Shown here piece by piece: positions 52,272-61,009 of a stretch of 64,000 nucleotides of DNA. The stretch lies in NCBI RefSeq assembly GCF_007830055.1, contig NZ_VLLE01000003.1, positions 682,001 to 746,000 of the forward strand, in the 5' to 3' direction. Numbering within the stretch: the stretch's first letter is position 1; each line of letters opens with the position of its first letter. Under the pieces are notes generated by a model. The model had not been told where the DNA came from. It made no database searches and saw only the letters and a list, made by a program, of their open reading frames with translations. A program made the translations under genes and the position numbers. Source of the DNA: Lacibacter cauensis. GTDB lineage: Bacteria > Bacteroidota > Bacteroidia > Chitinophagales > Chitinophagaceae.

Positions 52272-54095
52272 TTAGCGTACTTCCTGCAGCTCCACCAGCT
52301 TCCTGTAAAAGCCATCCAAGGCCACTAATTGGTCGTGGGTACCCCTTTCAACGATCACACCTTTCTGTAAAACAATGATTTCGTCGGCATGCCGAACGGT
52401 CGATAGCCGGTGTGCAATTACCAGGCTGGTACGGTCCTGCATCAGGTGGTTGATGGCATCCTGCACCAAGCGTTCGCTTTCGGTATCAAGCGAAGAAGTG
52501 GCTTCGTCAAGGATAAGAATTGGTGGATTTTTTAATACTGCACGGGCAATGGTAACACGCTGGCGTTCGCCACCGCTGAGTTTGCTGCCTCTGTCGCCAA
52601 TGTTTTCGTGATAACCATTCTCCTTACGACTGATGAAGCTGTGAGCATTGGCAATTGTAGCCGCAGTTTCAATTTCTGCAAGCAGGGCATCAGGCTTACT
52701 CAAGGCAATGTTGTTGGCAATGGTATCGTTAAACAAAATGGGTTCCTGCGTTACAATACCCATGAGTTGACGAAGACTGTTAAGCGAATAGTTTTTTATG
52801 TTTACACCATCCACCAAAATTTCACCACTCGTAACATCATGAAATCGGGGAACAAGATCGGCAAGTGTTGATTTGCCCGAACCGCTTGAACCTACCAGCG
52901 CAACTGTTTTTCCTTTCTCCAATGTAAGATTGATATTGTGCAGCACTGTAACATCGTTATACGCAAACGATACATTTTTGAATTCAATACTTTTTTCAAA
53001 GGAAGAAATATGAACGGGGCTGGCAATTTCTTCCACTACTTCCGGTGCGTTGATGATTTCTTCAATACGTTCAATAGCAGCACTGCCACGTTTGGTATTG
53101 TAGTAAGCCGATGAAAGCGATTTCGCAGGATTAATGATTTGTGTAAAAAAAACGATGTAGGTAATGAAACCATCAGAGGTAAGTCCTCCTGCATTATTAC
53201 CCAACACCAATTGACCGCCAAACCATAATACGCCACTCAGCACTAATACACCCAATACCTCACTTAAGGGTGAAGCCATATCCTTACGGAAGTTGATCTT
53301 GTTGCGGATATGATTCAGCTCGGCATTCATTTGATGAAACTTGCCTCCCAATAATCTTTCAGCTGTAAATGCTTTAATTACACGTATGCCGCCAAGTGTT
53401 TCATCGAGGATAGAAAGTACCATGCCGTTCTTTTCGCCTGCTTCTGTTGATTGCCGTTTCAATGAGCGGCTTACCCTGCCAATAATGAACCCCATCACCG
53501 GTAAAAAGATCAAAAGAAACAAGGAAAGTTTAGGACTAATAACAATCATTCCCGCCAAATACAACAGAATATTCAATGGTTCTTTAATCAGCACTTCCAA
53601 TGCCATCATCACACTCCATTCCACTTCGTTCGCATCGTTACTCATGCGTGAAATAAGATCGCCCTTCCGTTGCTCGGTAAAAAAGCCAACAGGTAATTTC
53701 AAAACCTTGTCGTACAAATCGCCACGTAAACGGGTTAACACGCCATTACGCATCGGTGCGAGTATGCGATAAGAGAGATACAGAAAAACGTTTTTAAACA
53801 GGATCGAAGAAACAATAACGATACAGATAAACGCCAGCGCCGAAAGTTCGCCTTTTGTTACAATGAGTGTACTGATCTGGTACATCAAATAATTCAGTAC
53901 ATCAGAAGCTGAACGGATTGCTTCCGGAGCATTGAGAACCAGGTCTTCTTTATTGAATAATAATTTCAGAAACGGTGCAAGCATAGCCAGCGAAACCATT
54001 GAAAAAACAATGGAGAGCAGGATGCATAAAAAGTAAAGTACAATCTTGCCGCTATAGCCACGCAGGTATTTGAAAATTCGTTGAAACTGTTTCAT
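52272..54095 (-). CDS. MsbA-like ABC exporter (fused permease and ATPase)
   Basis: Homodimeric ABC exporter of 607 residues in the inner membrane. Six transmembrane helices occupy about 1-325, with the coupling region YLSYRILAPMRNGVLTRLRGDLYDK. The nucleotide-binding domain has Walker A GSSGSGKST near 397-405, the signature LSGGERQR, Walker B ILILDEATSSLD and the switch IAHRLSTV. The closest functional class by overall sequence is MsbA, the flippase for lipid A or glycerophospholipids, though multidrug exporters share this layout. It stands alone on the minus strand and is divergent from rbfA. Substrate inferred only. Confidence 0.88.
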   Translation of the reverse strand: MKQFQRIFKYLRGYSGKIVLYFLCILLSIVFSMVSLAMLAPFLKLLFNKEDLVLNAPEAIRSASDVLNYLMYQISTLIVTKGELSALAFICIVIVSSILFKNVFLYLSYRILAPMRNGVLTRLRGDLYDKVLKLPVGFFTEQRKGDLISRMSNDANEVEWSVMMALEVLIKEPLNILLYLAGMIVISPKLSLFLLIFLPVMGFIIGRVSRSLKRQSTEAGEKNGMVLSILDETLGGIRVIKAFTAERLLGGKFHQMNAELNHIRNKINFRKDMASPLSEVLGVLVLSGVLWFGGQLVLGNNAGGLTSDGFITYIVFFTQIINPAKSLSSAYYNTKRGSAAIERIEEIINAPEVVEEIASPVHISSFEKSIEFKNVSFAYNDVTVLHNINLTLEKGKTVALVGSSGSGKSTLADLVPRFHDVTSGEILVDGVNIKNYSLNSLRQLMGIVTQEPILFNDTIANNIALSKPDALLAEIETAATIANAHSFISRKENGYHENIGDRGSKLSGGERQRVTIARAVLKNPPILILDEATSSLDTESERLVQDAINHLMQDRTSLVIAHRLSTVRHADEIIVLQKGVIVERGTHDQLVALDGFYRKLVELQEVR

Positions 54096-54147
54096 GCTGT
54101 TAAACCCCGCAAAGTAACTACTTTTACAGCGTTTAAACGTTGCAGAT

Positions 54148-54516
54148 ATGTTAGAAGGTAAAAGACAGAAACAGGTTGCGGGGGTTATTCACGAAGAAAT
54201 GACAGGCATTTTCCAAAGGTTGGGATTGAGTATGATCGATGGTGGGCTGGTGTCTATTTCATCGGTAAAAGTTACGCCCGATTTACTGGAAGCCCGTATT
54301 TACTTAAGTGTGTTCCAGGCAAAGGATAACGAAGCAGTCTTAAAAAAGATAGAGGACAAAGCATTTGAAATAAAGCGTGACCTGGCTGCTAAGATGAAGC
54401 ACCAGTTACGCCGTATTCCGGAAATCAGATACTACCTCGACGATACACTCGATCATGTATTTAAAATGGAAGAGCTGTTTAAAAAGATTGATGAAGAAAA
54501 GAAAGGAGAGCAGTAG
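54148..54516 (+). CDS. rbfA: ribosome-binding factor A
   Basis: Small KH-like protein of 122 residues that binds the pre-30S subunit during 16S rRNA maturation. Seen: N-terminal RQKQVAGVIHEEMTGIFQRL, then VSISSVKVTPDLLEARIYLSVF, and the C-terminal RRIPEIRYYLDDTLDHVFKMEELFKKI, which are family signatures. Divergent from the ABC exporter; TACTTTTA at 54119-54126 is a near match to a -7 element. A heptad element separates it from the downstream permease gene. Confidence 0.93.
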   Translation: MLEGKRQKQVAGVIHEEMTGIFQRLGLSMIDGGLVSISSVKVTPDLLEARIYLSVFQAKDNEAVLKKIEDKAFEIKRDLAAKMKHQLRRIPEIRYYLDDTLDHVFKMEELFKKIDEEKKGEQ

Positions 54517-54579
54517 ATAGCCGATAGTTGATAGTAGCAAGCATAGCCGCTATTGACCATTCACCATTCACCATTCACA
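54517..54579. repeat. solo heptad element between rbfA and a permease gene
   Basis: Left array GATAGCC, GATAGTT, GATAGTA begins directly after the rbfA stop. After a 12-nt spacer the right array has CATTGAC-like and three CATTCAC units, ending 10 bp before the permease TTG start. The right arm is the element A heptad; the left arm has diverged. Confidence 0.65.
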
Positions 54580-54589
54580 AAAACATCCC

Positions 54590-55807
54590 TTGAATTTCCT
54601 CTTTGCCTGGCGTTATTTCCGCTCAAAAAAATCAACCAATGCCATCAACATCATTGCATGGATCACGGTATTGGCGATCGCAGTAGGTACAGCAGCACTG
54701 GTGGTGGTGCTGAGTATTTTCAATGGCTTTGAAGGGTTGGTAAAAACGTTGTACTCTTCGTTTTATCCCGATATACGCATTACAGCCAAGCAGCAAAAAA
54801 TTATGCTGCTGGATGATGCAACAGTGAAAAAAATTAAGCTGCTGCAAAACGTAAAAGGCCTGAGCATGGTGGTAGAAGAAAATGTACACCTGCAAAACGG
54901 CGATTACCGAACCAATGCGGTGATTAAAGGTGTTGATGATGCCTATGTGCAAACAAGTGGCGTAAAGGAAATGATCACCTCTGGTCAGTTCGAATTGGGC
55001 AGCAACGAAACACCTGCCTTAGTGCTGGGTGTTGGTATTGAAGGTGCGTTGAATTTACGCAGCGATCGTTCGGTTACACCTGTTACGGCCTATTTACCCA
55101 AGCGTGGCGTAACATCAACCAATCCTTTCGATGCGATCAGTACCGTTAACCTGCAACCAACAGGAGCCTTTTCTATTCAGCAGGATTTTGATAATAAGTA
55201 TGTACTCACTAATCTCGATATTTTAAAAGAAATGCTGGGTTTAAAGCCCAATGAATACAGCGCTGCCGAACTGAAGTTAAAAGATATTGCTACCGAAAAA
55301 GAAACTATTGCAGCCATACAGCAGATACTTGGCAACAACTACCTTGTTGAAAACAGATACCAACAAAACCGTTCGCTGTTTGGTGTAATGCAAATGGAGA
55401 AATGGGCCATTTACGGCATACTTTCACTCATCCTCATTATTGCATCGTTCAACATGATTGGCGCATTAACTATGCTGGTGCTGGAAAAAGAGCAGGATAT
55501 AAAAATACTGCAGGCAATGGGTGCAGGCAAATCGTTTATTCAACGTATTTTTTTAACCGAAGGTGTGTTGCTGGCGTTAATCGGCAGTGTAATTGGTATT
55601 GTGCTGGCGCTTATTTTTTCGTACCTGCAGGTAACATTTAAGCTTATTCCGCTGCAGGGTTCTTTTGTAATTGATTACTACCCTGTGGAAATTTCCATTA
55701 CTGATATTTTACTGATCGTCGTTACTGTATTTGTAATTGGTTTACTTGCTTCGTGGATCCCATCTGTAAAAGCAGCGAAACAAAAAGTATCATTAAGGGC
55801 ACAGTAA
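54590..55807 (+). CDS. LolC/LolE-like ABC transporter permease
   Basis: FtsX-type permease of 405 residues. First helix near 20-45 (INIIAWITVLAIAVGTAALVVVLSIFNGF), then a large periplasmic MacB-PCD-like domain (about 46-265) and three C-terminal helices near 270-390 (IYGILSLILIIASFNMIGALTMLVLEKEQDI, then TEGVLLALIGSVIGIVLALIFSYL). The FAWRY start and the ILQAMGAG coupling helix are typical of LolC/LolE proteins, which extract lipoproteins to the outer membrane. No partner ATPase is adjacent. The start codon is TTG, 10 bp after a heptad array, an unusual initiation site. Confidence 0.85.
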   Translation: MNFLFAWRYFRSKKSTNAINIIAWITVLAIAVGTAALVVVLSIFNGFEGLVKTLYSSFYPDIRITAKQQKIMLLDDATVKKIKLLQNVKGLSMVVEENVHLQNGDYRTNAVIKGVDDAYVQTSGVKEMITSGQFELGSNETPALVLGVGIEGALNLRSDRSVTPVTAYLPKRGVTSTNPFDAISTVNLQPTGAFSIQQDFDNKYVLTNLDILKEMLGLKPNEYSAAELKLKDIATEKETIAAIQQILGNNYLVENRYQQNRSLFGVMQMEKWAIYGILSLILIIASFNMIGALTMLVLEKEQDIKILQAMGAGKSFIQRIFLTEGVLLALIGSVIGIVLALIFSYLQVTFKLIPLQGSFVIDYYPVEISITDILLIVVTVFVIGLLASWIPSVKAAKQKVSLRAQ

Positions 55808-55831
55808 GTTTTAGCCGAACCTTGCTAAAAC

Positions 55832-55866
55832 AAAAAAGCAGAGAATCGTAATCCTCTGCTTTGTAT
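55832..55866. terminator. bidirectional terminator
   Basis: AAAGCAGAG (55835-55843) pairs with CTCTGCTTT (55854-55862) around a 10-nt loop. It lies between the convergent permease and transketolase genes. Confidence 0.75.
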
Positions 55867-55885
55867 CAACTAAAATAGCTTTCAA

Positions 55886-56725
55886 TTAATAATCGCCTAA
55901 ACTTGTTTCGCCCAATTGTGCCAATGCCTTTGCCAATTGTTCGTCGTTTGGAGCAATTCCATGCCATTCGTGACTGCCTTCCATAAAGTCTACGCCTTTA
56001 CCCATTGCCGTTACCATCAGGTTAACGATTGGTTTGCCTTTACCTACAAATGTTTTTGCTTTCTCTAAACCGGCAACAACCTGGTCCATATCGTTACCGT
56101 CTTCGATAATGAGTGTTTCCCAACCAAATGCTTCGAACTTGGCTTTCAGATCACCGAGGCTCATTACTTTGGCAGTAGGTCCGTCAATCTGCTGACCATT
56201 CCAATCGACCGTTGCAATCAGGTTATCCATTTTGTGGTGCGCTGCAAACATCACCGCTTCCCAAATCTGGCCTTCCTGTAATTCTCCATCGCCATGCAAT
56301 GAATAAACAACTGTATTTTCTTTATTTAAACGCTTGGTATAAGCGGCACCAATAGCAACACTTAAGCCCTGGCCCAACGAACCGGAAGCAATACGTACAC
56401 CTGGCAAATGCTCGTGTGTTGTTGGGTGACCCTGTAAACGGGTATTCAGCTTGCGGAAGCTGGCTAATTCACTTACCGGGAAGTAACCACTTCTTGCCAG
56501 TGTAGCATAAAACACAGGCGAAATATGTCCGTTTGAAAGAAAGAAAAGATCTTCACCCTTGGCATCCATATTGAACGCTGGGTCGTGCTTCATCACTTTA
56601 AAATAAAGGGCTGCTAAAAAATCGGTACAGCCAAGTGAACCGCCGGGGTGCCCGCTCTGACATCCATGTACCATACGTACAATGTCTCTGCGGAGTTGGG
56701 TTGCTATTTCTTTCAGTTCTGCCAT
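55886..56725 (-). CDS. transketolase, N-terminal (TPP-binding) subunit
   Basis: First half of a split transketolase, 279 residues. It binds the pyrophosphate end of thiamine diphosphate. Seen: HGCQSGHPGGSLGCTDFLAAL; GHISPVFYATLA; ASGSLGQGLSVAIGAA; the TPP motif HGDGELQEGQIWEAVMFA with N in the following TVDWNGQQIDG; and SHEWHGIAPND at the end. The partner subunit would normally be the next gene; here the neighbour downstream is a convergent permease, so the partner must be elsewhere. The start MAELKEIA at 56725 is preferred; the 46-residue upstream extension crosses a TAnnTTTG element. Role: pentose phosphate pathway. Confidence 0.92.
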   Translation of the reverse strand: MAELKEIATQLRRDIVRMVHGCQSGHPGGSLGCTDFLAALYFKVMKHDPAFNMDAKGEDLFFLSNGHISPVFYATLARSGYFPVSELASFRKLNTRLQGHPTTHEHLPGVRIASGSLGQGLSVAIGAAYTKRLNKENTVVYSLHGDGELQEGQIWEAVMFAAHHKMDNLIATVDWNGQQIDGPTAKVMSLGDLKAKFEAFGWETLIIEDGNDMDQVVAGLEKAKTFVGKGKPIVNLMVTAMGKGVDFMEGSHEWHGIAPNDEQLAKALAQLGETSLGDY

Positions 56726-56743
56726 AGTTTTAAAAGTTGCGGG

Positions 56744-56751
56744 CAAAGCTA
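56744..56751 (-). promoter_or_regulatory. predicted -7 element of the transketolase gene
   Basis: TAGCTTTG on the minus strand, 18 bp before the ATG, an exact TAnnTTTG. Confidence 0.5.
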
Positions 56752-56911
56752 ACAGAAAAAGCGGTTTAAAGTGTAAAAGATTAGACAGGCTGAAAGATTT
56801 TTGCAGCGGTATTGTCTTTACAGCATAAAGTTTTTTTCTATTATCATATCTAATGTTTTCCATTTAGCCGCAGAACATATAGATTTGTGGTACACTTGAA
56901 CAATCAACTGC

Positions 56912-58060
56912 ATGGATCACCTCCTCATTGGTTCCGTTATTGCCTTTTTAATTACGTACTCGGCTATTCCCATTATTATAAGGGTTGCAGAGGCAAAGCA
57001 TCTGTTTGATGTACCGGACGATGATCGCAAATTGCACAAAAGCCCTATCCCCTCGTTAGGAGGTATTGGCATCTTCGCAGGATTTATTCTTGGATTTTTA
57101 ATAGCTGTTCAGGCTGGGTTACCTGAGGTGCAATATTACGCAGCTGCATTTCTGGTGGTGTTTTTCCTTGGCTTAAAGGACGATATTGTGGTGCTAACAC
57201 CGCTTAAAAAATTCCTCGGTCAGCTACTGGCAGCATTCATCATTGTATACAAAGGCGGAATTGTTATTGATGGCATGTATGGCTTCATGGGCTTTGAAAA
57301 AATGCCCTTCATTCTTAGTCTTGCATTTACCTACTTAACCATCATTGTTATTACCAACTCGTTTAATTTAATTGATGGTGTAGATGGATTAGCAGGATCG
57401 CTGGGTTTGTTTACAACACTTTGCTTTGGTACTTATTTCTACCTGGCCGGTTTGCCATTTTATTCGATGATGGCGTTTGCCATGTCGGGCAGTTTGGCAG
57501 CATTCCTGATCTTCAATATCTCTCCGGCAAAAATTTTTATGGGCGATACAGGTTCGCTGATGCTGGGTATTGTTAACTCGGTATTGGTTATCAAGTTTAT
57601 CCAGGTGGCTACTGTTCCTACTGCGAAAGTATATCTTCCTGCAGCTCCGGCGATAGGCTTTGCTATACTTTTTGTACCGCTGTTCGATACGTTGCGCATC
57701 TTTGCTTACAGGATTTTATCACGCAGGTCGCCTTTCAGTCCCGATCGTAACCACGTACATCATTTATTGCTCGAAAAAGGGTTAAGCCATAAAATGGTTG
57801 CTTTTTTGGCTGTTGGATTTAATGTGGTTATTGCCGGCCTTACCGTATTGGCCCGGGAACTGAATATTACATTCCTTTTATTGGGTCTTATCAGCGTTGG
57901 TTTTTCTGTTATCAGTCTCCTTATTTATTCCAACAGGGCCAACCGCAGAAAATTGTTTTCGTTGGAAAAGAAAGTCGACAAAGAGAAAGAAACAAGAGTT
58001 ATACCCCTTGCTAAAGGAGCAGCCGCAGCAGTTTCGGAGAAAACAGAAGCAGCCAAATAA
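56912..58060 (+). CDS. MraY/WecA-family undecaprenyl-phosphate sugar-1-phosphate transferase
   Basis: Polytopic inner-membrane enzyme of 382 residues that transfers a sugar-1-phosphate (commonly GlcNAc-1-P) from a UDP-sugar to undecaprenyl phosphate, starting O-antigen, teichoic-type or capsule synthesis. About eleven helices. Catalytic motifs: DDDRKLHKSPIPSLGGIGIF, the metal-binding LKDD, NSFNLIDGVDGLAGSLG, FMGDTGSLMLG, and SRRSPFSPDRNHVHHLLL with the HxHH motif of WecA/TagO rather than MraY. The tail is charged (VDKEKETRV). It is close to the divergent transketolase gene and upstream of frr; no polysaccharide cluster is near, so the end product is unknown. Confidence 0.88.
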   Translation: MDHLLIGSVIAFLITYSAIPIIIRVAEAKHLFDVPDDDRKLHKSPIPSLGGIGIFAGFILGFLIAVQAGLPEVQYYAAAFLVVFFLGLKDDIVVLTPLKKFLGQLLAAFIIVYKGGIVIDGMYGFMGFEKMPFILSLAFTYLTIIVITNSFNLIDGVDGLAGSLGLFTTLCFGTYFYLAGLPFYSMMAFAMSGSLAAFLIFNISPAKIFMGDTGSLMLGIVNSVLVIKFIQVATVPTAKVYLPAAPAIGFAILFVPLFDTLRIFAYRILSRRSPFSPDRNHVHHLLLEKGLSHKMVAFLAVGFNVVIAGLTVLARELNITFLLLGLISVGFSVISLLIYSNRANRRKLFSLEKKVDKEKETRVIPLAKGAAAAVSEKTEAAK

Positions 58061-58105
58061 TTTGTTTTAGATGCTGATTTTTATTCGGCAAATCTTACAA
58101 TTCTG

Positions 58106-58113
58106 TAGGTTTG
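58106..58113 (+). promoter_or_regulatory. predicted -7 element of frr
   Basis: TAGGTTTG, an exact TAnnTTTG, 22 bp before the frr ATG. Confidence 0.45.
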
Positions 58114-58135
58114 CAGCTCATTAATTTTTAAACGT

Positions 58136-58699
58136 ATGTCAGAAGATCTGTCGTTAATTTTGGATGATGCTGAAGAGCATATGAAAAAAGCCATTCAGCA
58201 CCTGGAAATAGAATTAGTAAAGATTCGTGCAGGAAGAGCAAACCCAAACATGCTTGATGGTATTGTGGTAGATTATTACGGTTCGCCAACTCCCATTGGC
58301 CAGATTGGTAACATCAGTGTTGCAGATGCAAGAACACTTACGATTCAACCTTGGGAAAAAAACATGTTGCAGCCAATTGAGCGTGCAATCATCAACTCAA
58401 ACATTGGCTTGGCTCCCCAAAACGATGGTAACATCATCCGTTTGTTTTTACCTCCATTAACCGAAGAGCGTCGTAAAGAATTAGTGAAGCGTGTAAATGC
58501 TGAAGGCGAGCATACAAAAGTGGCTGTGCGTAACATCCGCAGAGATGCAATTGAAGGAATTAAAAAACTGCAGAAGGATGGCTTGAGTGAAGATGCTGCG
58601 AAAGATGCGGAAAAAGATATGCAGGTGATGACCGACAAATACACTGCGCAGATTGATAAACATCTTGAAGCAAAAGACAAAGAAATCATGGCTGTTTAA
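58136..58699 (+). CDS. frr: ribosome recycling factor
   Basis: Splits post-termination ribosomes with EF-G. 187 residues, standard length. The three-helix body and beta domain are visible: MKKAIQHLEIELVKIRAGRANPNMLDGI, VDYYGSPTPIGQIGNISV, LTIQPWEKNMLQPIERAI, IRLFLPPLTEERRKELVKRV and VRNIRRDAIEGIKKL. In many bacteria frr follows pyrH; here it follows a WecA-like gene and has its own promoter-like element, so it is probably transcribed alone. A strong hairpin ends the gene. Confidence 0.96.
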   Translation: MSEDLSLILDDAEEHMKKAIQHLEIELVKIRAGRANPNMLDGIVVDYYGSPTPIGQIGNISVADARTLTIQPWEKNMLQPIERAIINSNIGLAPQNDGNIIRLFLPPLTEERRKELVKRVNAEGEHTKVAVRNIRRDAIEGIKKLQKDGLSEDAAKDAEKDMQVMTDKYTAQIDKHLEAKDKEIMAV

Positions 58700-58720
58700 T
58701 AACAGACTTTATATTTCGGT

Positions 58721-58749
58721 AAAGGGAACGTTTGACGTTCCCTTTTTTA
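58721..58749. terminator. strong bidirectional terminator
   Basis: AAAGGGAACGT (58721-58731) pairs perfectly with ACGTTCCCTTT (58735-58745) around a 3-nt loop, with a T-run after it. It lies between convergent frr and the EamA gene, overlapping the EamA stop region. Confidence 0.9.
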
Positions 58750-59616
58750 TTGCCTGTTGGTAATGTACACACCGGAAAGAATAACAACCAATCCTGCCAT
58801 TTGCATAAGTCCTACTGTTTCGCCTACCAATAAACCCCAGCCAACGGCAACAAAAGGAATACCATAGGTTACCATGGTAGAAAATAAAGTGCCTGCACGT
58901 TTTAGCAGCATGTAAAACAAAATAGAAGCGATGGCTGTACCAAAAATACCCAGCACCGATGCTGCTGCAACCGAGCGTATGACTGCACTGTCTGCAAGTT
59001 GGTGTTGTGTAAAACCGTTGTAGAGTAATACTGCAAGTGATGCAGGGATGAGTGAAACAAAAGCAATCGCTGCAATATCGAGCGAGCCAACATGTTTCAG
59101 GTAACGGTTGGTCATGTTTACATTTAAACCATAGGAAAGTGTGGCTATTACAATCAATACTGCAAAGAAAATATTGCTGCTTGTTGCTCCGCTTTTTTGC
59201 GACAGGAATAACAGCAGCATACCACTAAACCCAATGAACACACCAACAATTTTCTGTACCGCCACTTTCGACTGAAAGAAAACAGCACCAATCAGTATTA
59301 CAAAAAACGGAGTAAGTGCATTGAGCATACCTGCAAGTGCACTGTCGATTTGTGTTTCTGCCACACAGAATAAAATGGCTGGAATAAAACTGCCCAGTAT
59401 ACCGGTAAGCACTAACAGTCCAAGATCTTTTTTCTGCATGCGTTGAAACGAGCGCACTGCAAAAGGAAGCAATACCAATCCTGCACTTAACATACGGATG
59501 GCTGCCACTTCGTAGGCCGATAGCTGTCTCAAGCCTTCCTTCATTAAAATAAAAGAACTGCCCCAGATGAAGCATAATAGTAAAAAGAGAAGCCAGTTGA
59601 AAAGTTTTGGTTGCAT
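58747..59616 (-). CDS. EamA/DMT-superfamily transporter
   Basis: Inner-membrane permease of 289 residues with ten hydrophobic helices in two EamA repeats. The first repeat opens with FLLLCFIWGSSFILMKEGL and has IRMLSAGLVLLPFAVRSF; the second has VLIVIATLSYGLNVNMTNRYL and ends GWGLLVGETVGLMQMAGLVVILSGVYITNR. These are typical drug/metabolite exporter signatures; amino acids or metabolites are usual substrates, but none can be assigned. It is transcribed alone and is divergent from ppk2. Confidence 0.9.
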   Translation of the reverse strand: MQPKLFNWLLFLLLCFIWGSSFILMKEGLRQLSAYEVAAIRMLSAGLVLLPFAVRSFQRMQKKDLGLLVLTGILGSFIPAILFCVAETQIDSALAGMLNALTPFFVILIGAVFFQSKVAVQKIVGVFIGFSGMLLLFLSQKSGATSSNIFFAVLIVIATLSYGLNVNMTNRYLKHVGSLDIAAIAFVSLIPASLAVLLYNGFTQHQLADSAVIRSVAAASVLGIFGTAIASILFYMLLKRAGTLFSTMVTYGIPFVAVGWGLLVGETVGLMQMAGLVVILSGVYITNRQ

Positions 59617-59691
59617 AACGGAAGCTGCAAAGATGTTGGAAAATTATGGATTCATGTATGCAAGTTTTATATTCGTACAAATGCTGTTACC

Positions 59692-60438
59692 ATGGGCAGA
59701 GTAAAATTATCCGCAATAAGCACCAAAGCACCAAAAGGTTCCGATAAAGCAAAACTGAAAGCTAAAACAGCCAGGATTATTGAGGAGCTGGATGAATTAC
59801 AGAACAGGCTCATTGCCGAAAGTAAACATTCGCTGCTGGTAATTATTCAAGGGATGGATGCCAGTGGTAAAGATGGTTTGTTGCGTGACGTGTTTGGATC
59901 GCTTAATCCGTTGGGTGTTTCGGTAAAATCGTACAAAGCACCAACGGCAGAAGAGTTAAGCCATGATTTTTTATGGCGTGTCCACCAGCATGCACCGGCA
60001 AAGGGAATGATACAGATTTTTAACCGCAGCCATTATGAAGATATTTTAATTACCCGTGTGCATGGCTGGTGCAACGATGATACAGCGGTAAAACGTATGA
60101 AAGCCATTAACGATTTTGAAGAATTGCTTACCGAACATAACAATACACATATTCTTAAGTTTTACCTGCATGTATCGCCCGAAGAACAACAGGTGCGGTT
60201 AAAAGAACGCACACACGACCCACGCAAAATGTGGAAGTACAACGAAAAGGATTTTGAAGAGGCAAAACTGTGGAGTACATACATGAAGTATTACGAAGAT
60301 TGCTTTCAGCATTGCAACAAAGTGCCCTGGCATATTATTCCGGCCGATCAGAACTGGTATAAAGAATACCTGGTTGCACAAAAAGTGTACGATACATTGA
60401 AAGCTCTGAAGATGCAGTACCCCGGTCTGAAAAAATAA
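59692..60438 (+). CDS. ppk2: polyphosphate kinase 2
   Basis: PPK2-family enzyme that transfers phosphate between polyphosphate and nucleoside mono- or diphosphates. 248 residues, a one-domain form. Walker A is GMDASGKDG near residues 60-68; then LNPLGVSVKSYKAPTAEELSHDFLWR, the Walker B region MIQIFNRSHYEDILITRVHGW, and the lid RLKERTHDPRKMWKYNEKDF. The length and lid suggest the AMP- or ADP-phosphorylating polyP:NMP class, but subclass is uncertain. The frame opens at 59611; MGRVKLS at 59692 is preferred because the upstream residues overlap the divergent EamA start. Confidence 0.92.
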   Translation: MGRVKLSAISTKAPKGSDKAKLKAKTARIIEELDELQNRLIAESKHSLLVIIQGMDASGKDGLLRDVFGSLNPLGVSVKSYKAPTAEELSHDFLWRVHQHAPAKGMIQIFNRSHYEDILITRVHGWCNDDTAVKRMKAINDFEELLTEHNNTHILKFYLHVSPEEQQVRLKERTHDPRKMWKYNEKDFEEAKLWSTYMKYYEDCFQHCNKVPWHIIPADQNWYKEYLVAQKVYDTLKALKMQYPGLKK

Positions 60439-60535
60439 AGTTTGTAAATGAATTATTTTTTTACAGATTTGTAATACCCGCCACAGGAAGCATTCTATCC
60501 ATTCAATTTATTTGTAACAATAAAAAACCACTACT

Positions 60536-60910
60536 ATGGGTATGTTAAAAGAATTCAAGGAATTTGCTATGAAAGGCAACGTAGTTGATCTCGCTGTCGG
60601 TGTGATCATCGGCGGAGCTTTCGGCAGTATTGTAAGTTCATTGGTTGAAGATATTATTACCCCCGTTTTATTAAAGCCTGCTTTAAAAGCAGCTGGTGCA
60701 GCTAATATTGAAACATGGGCACCAGGCGGTGTTTTACTTGGTAAATTTATTGCAGCTGTAATTTCGTTTATCGTTATTGCATTTGTGCTATTCCTTATAA
60801 TAAAAGGAATGAATTCTGCAAAGAAAAAAGAAGAAGCACCAGCTGCACCGGCAGCCACTCCCGAAGACATTCAGTTGTTGCGTGAAATAAGAGATGCGTT
60901 AAAGAAATAA
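60536..60910 (+). CDS. mscL: large-conductance mechanosensitive channel
   Basis: Homopentameric inner-membrane channel that opens at high tension to release solutes on osmotic downshock. 124 residues. Seen: the amphipathic N-terminus [41 protein letters not shown] with the pore-lining helix and its Gly-zipper; a short periplasmic loop ([12 protein letters not shown]); the second helix [22 protein letters not shown]; and the C-terminal bundle [17 protein letters not shown] preceded by an Ala/Pro linker. Single gene with a terminator hairpin; no osmotic regulator nearby. Confidence 0.96.
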   Translation: MGMLKEFKEFAMKGNVVDLAVGVIIGGAFGSIVSSLVEDIITPVLLKPALKAAGAANIETWAPGGVLLGKFIAAVISFIVIAFVLFLIIKGMNSAKKKEEAPAAPAATPEDIQLLREIRDALKK

Positions 60911-60919
60911 GAAACTCTT

Positions 60920-60964
60920 TTTTTTTAATGGCAGCAAGGAATTTTCTTTGCTGCCATTTTATTA
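60920..60964 (+). terminator. rho-independent terminator after mscL
   Basis: AATGGCAGCAA (60927-60937) pairs with TTGCTGCCATT (60948-60958) around a 10-nt loop, followed by TTATT. Confidence 0.8.
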
Positions 60965-61009
60965 CTGGTATGGTGCAATTATTGCAGCACCTGCCGCAAA
61001 CAAATACTT

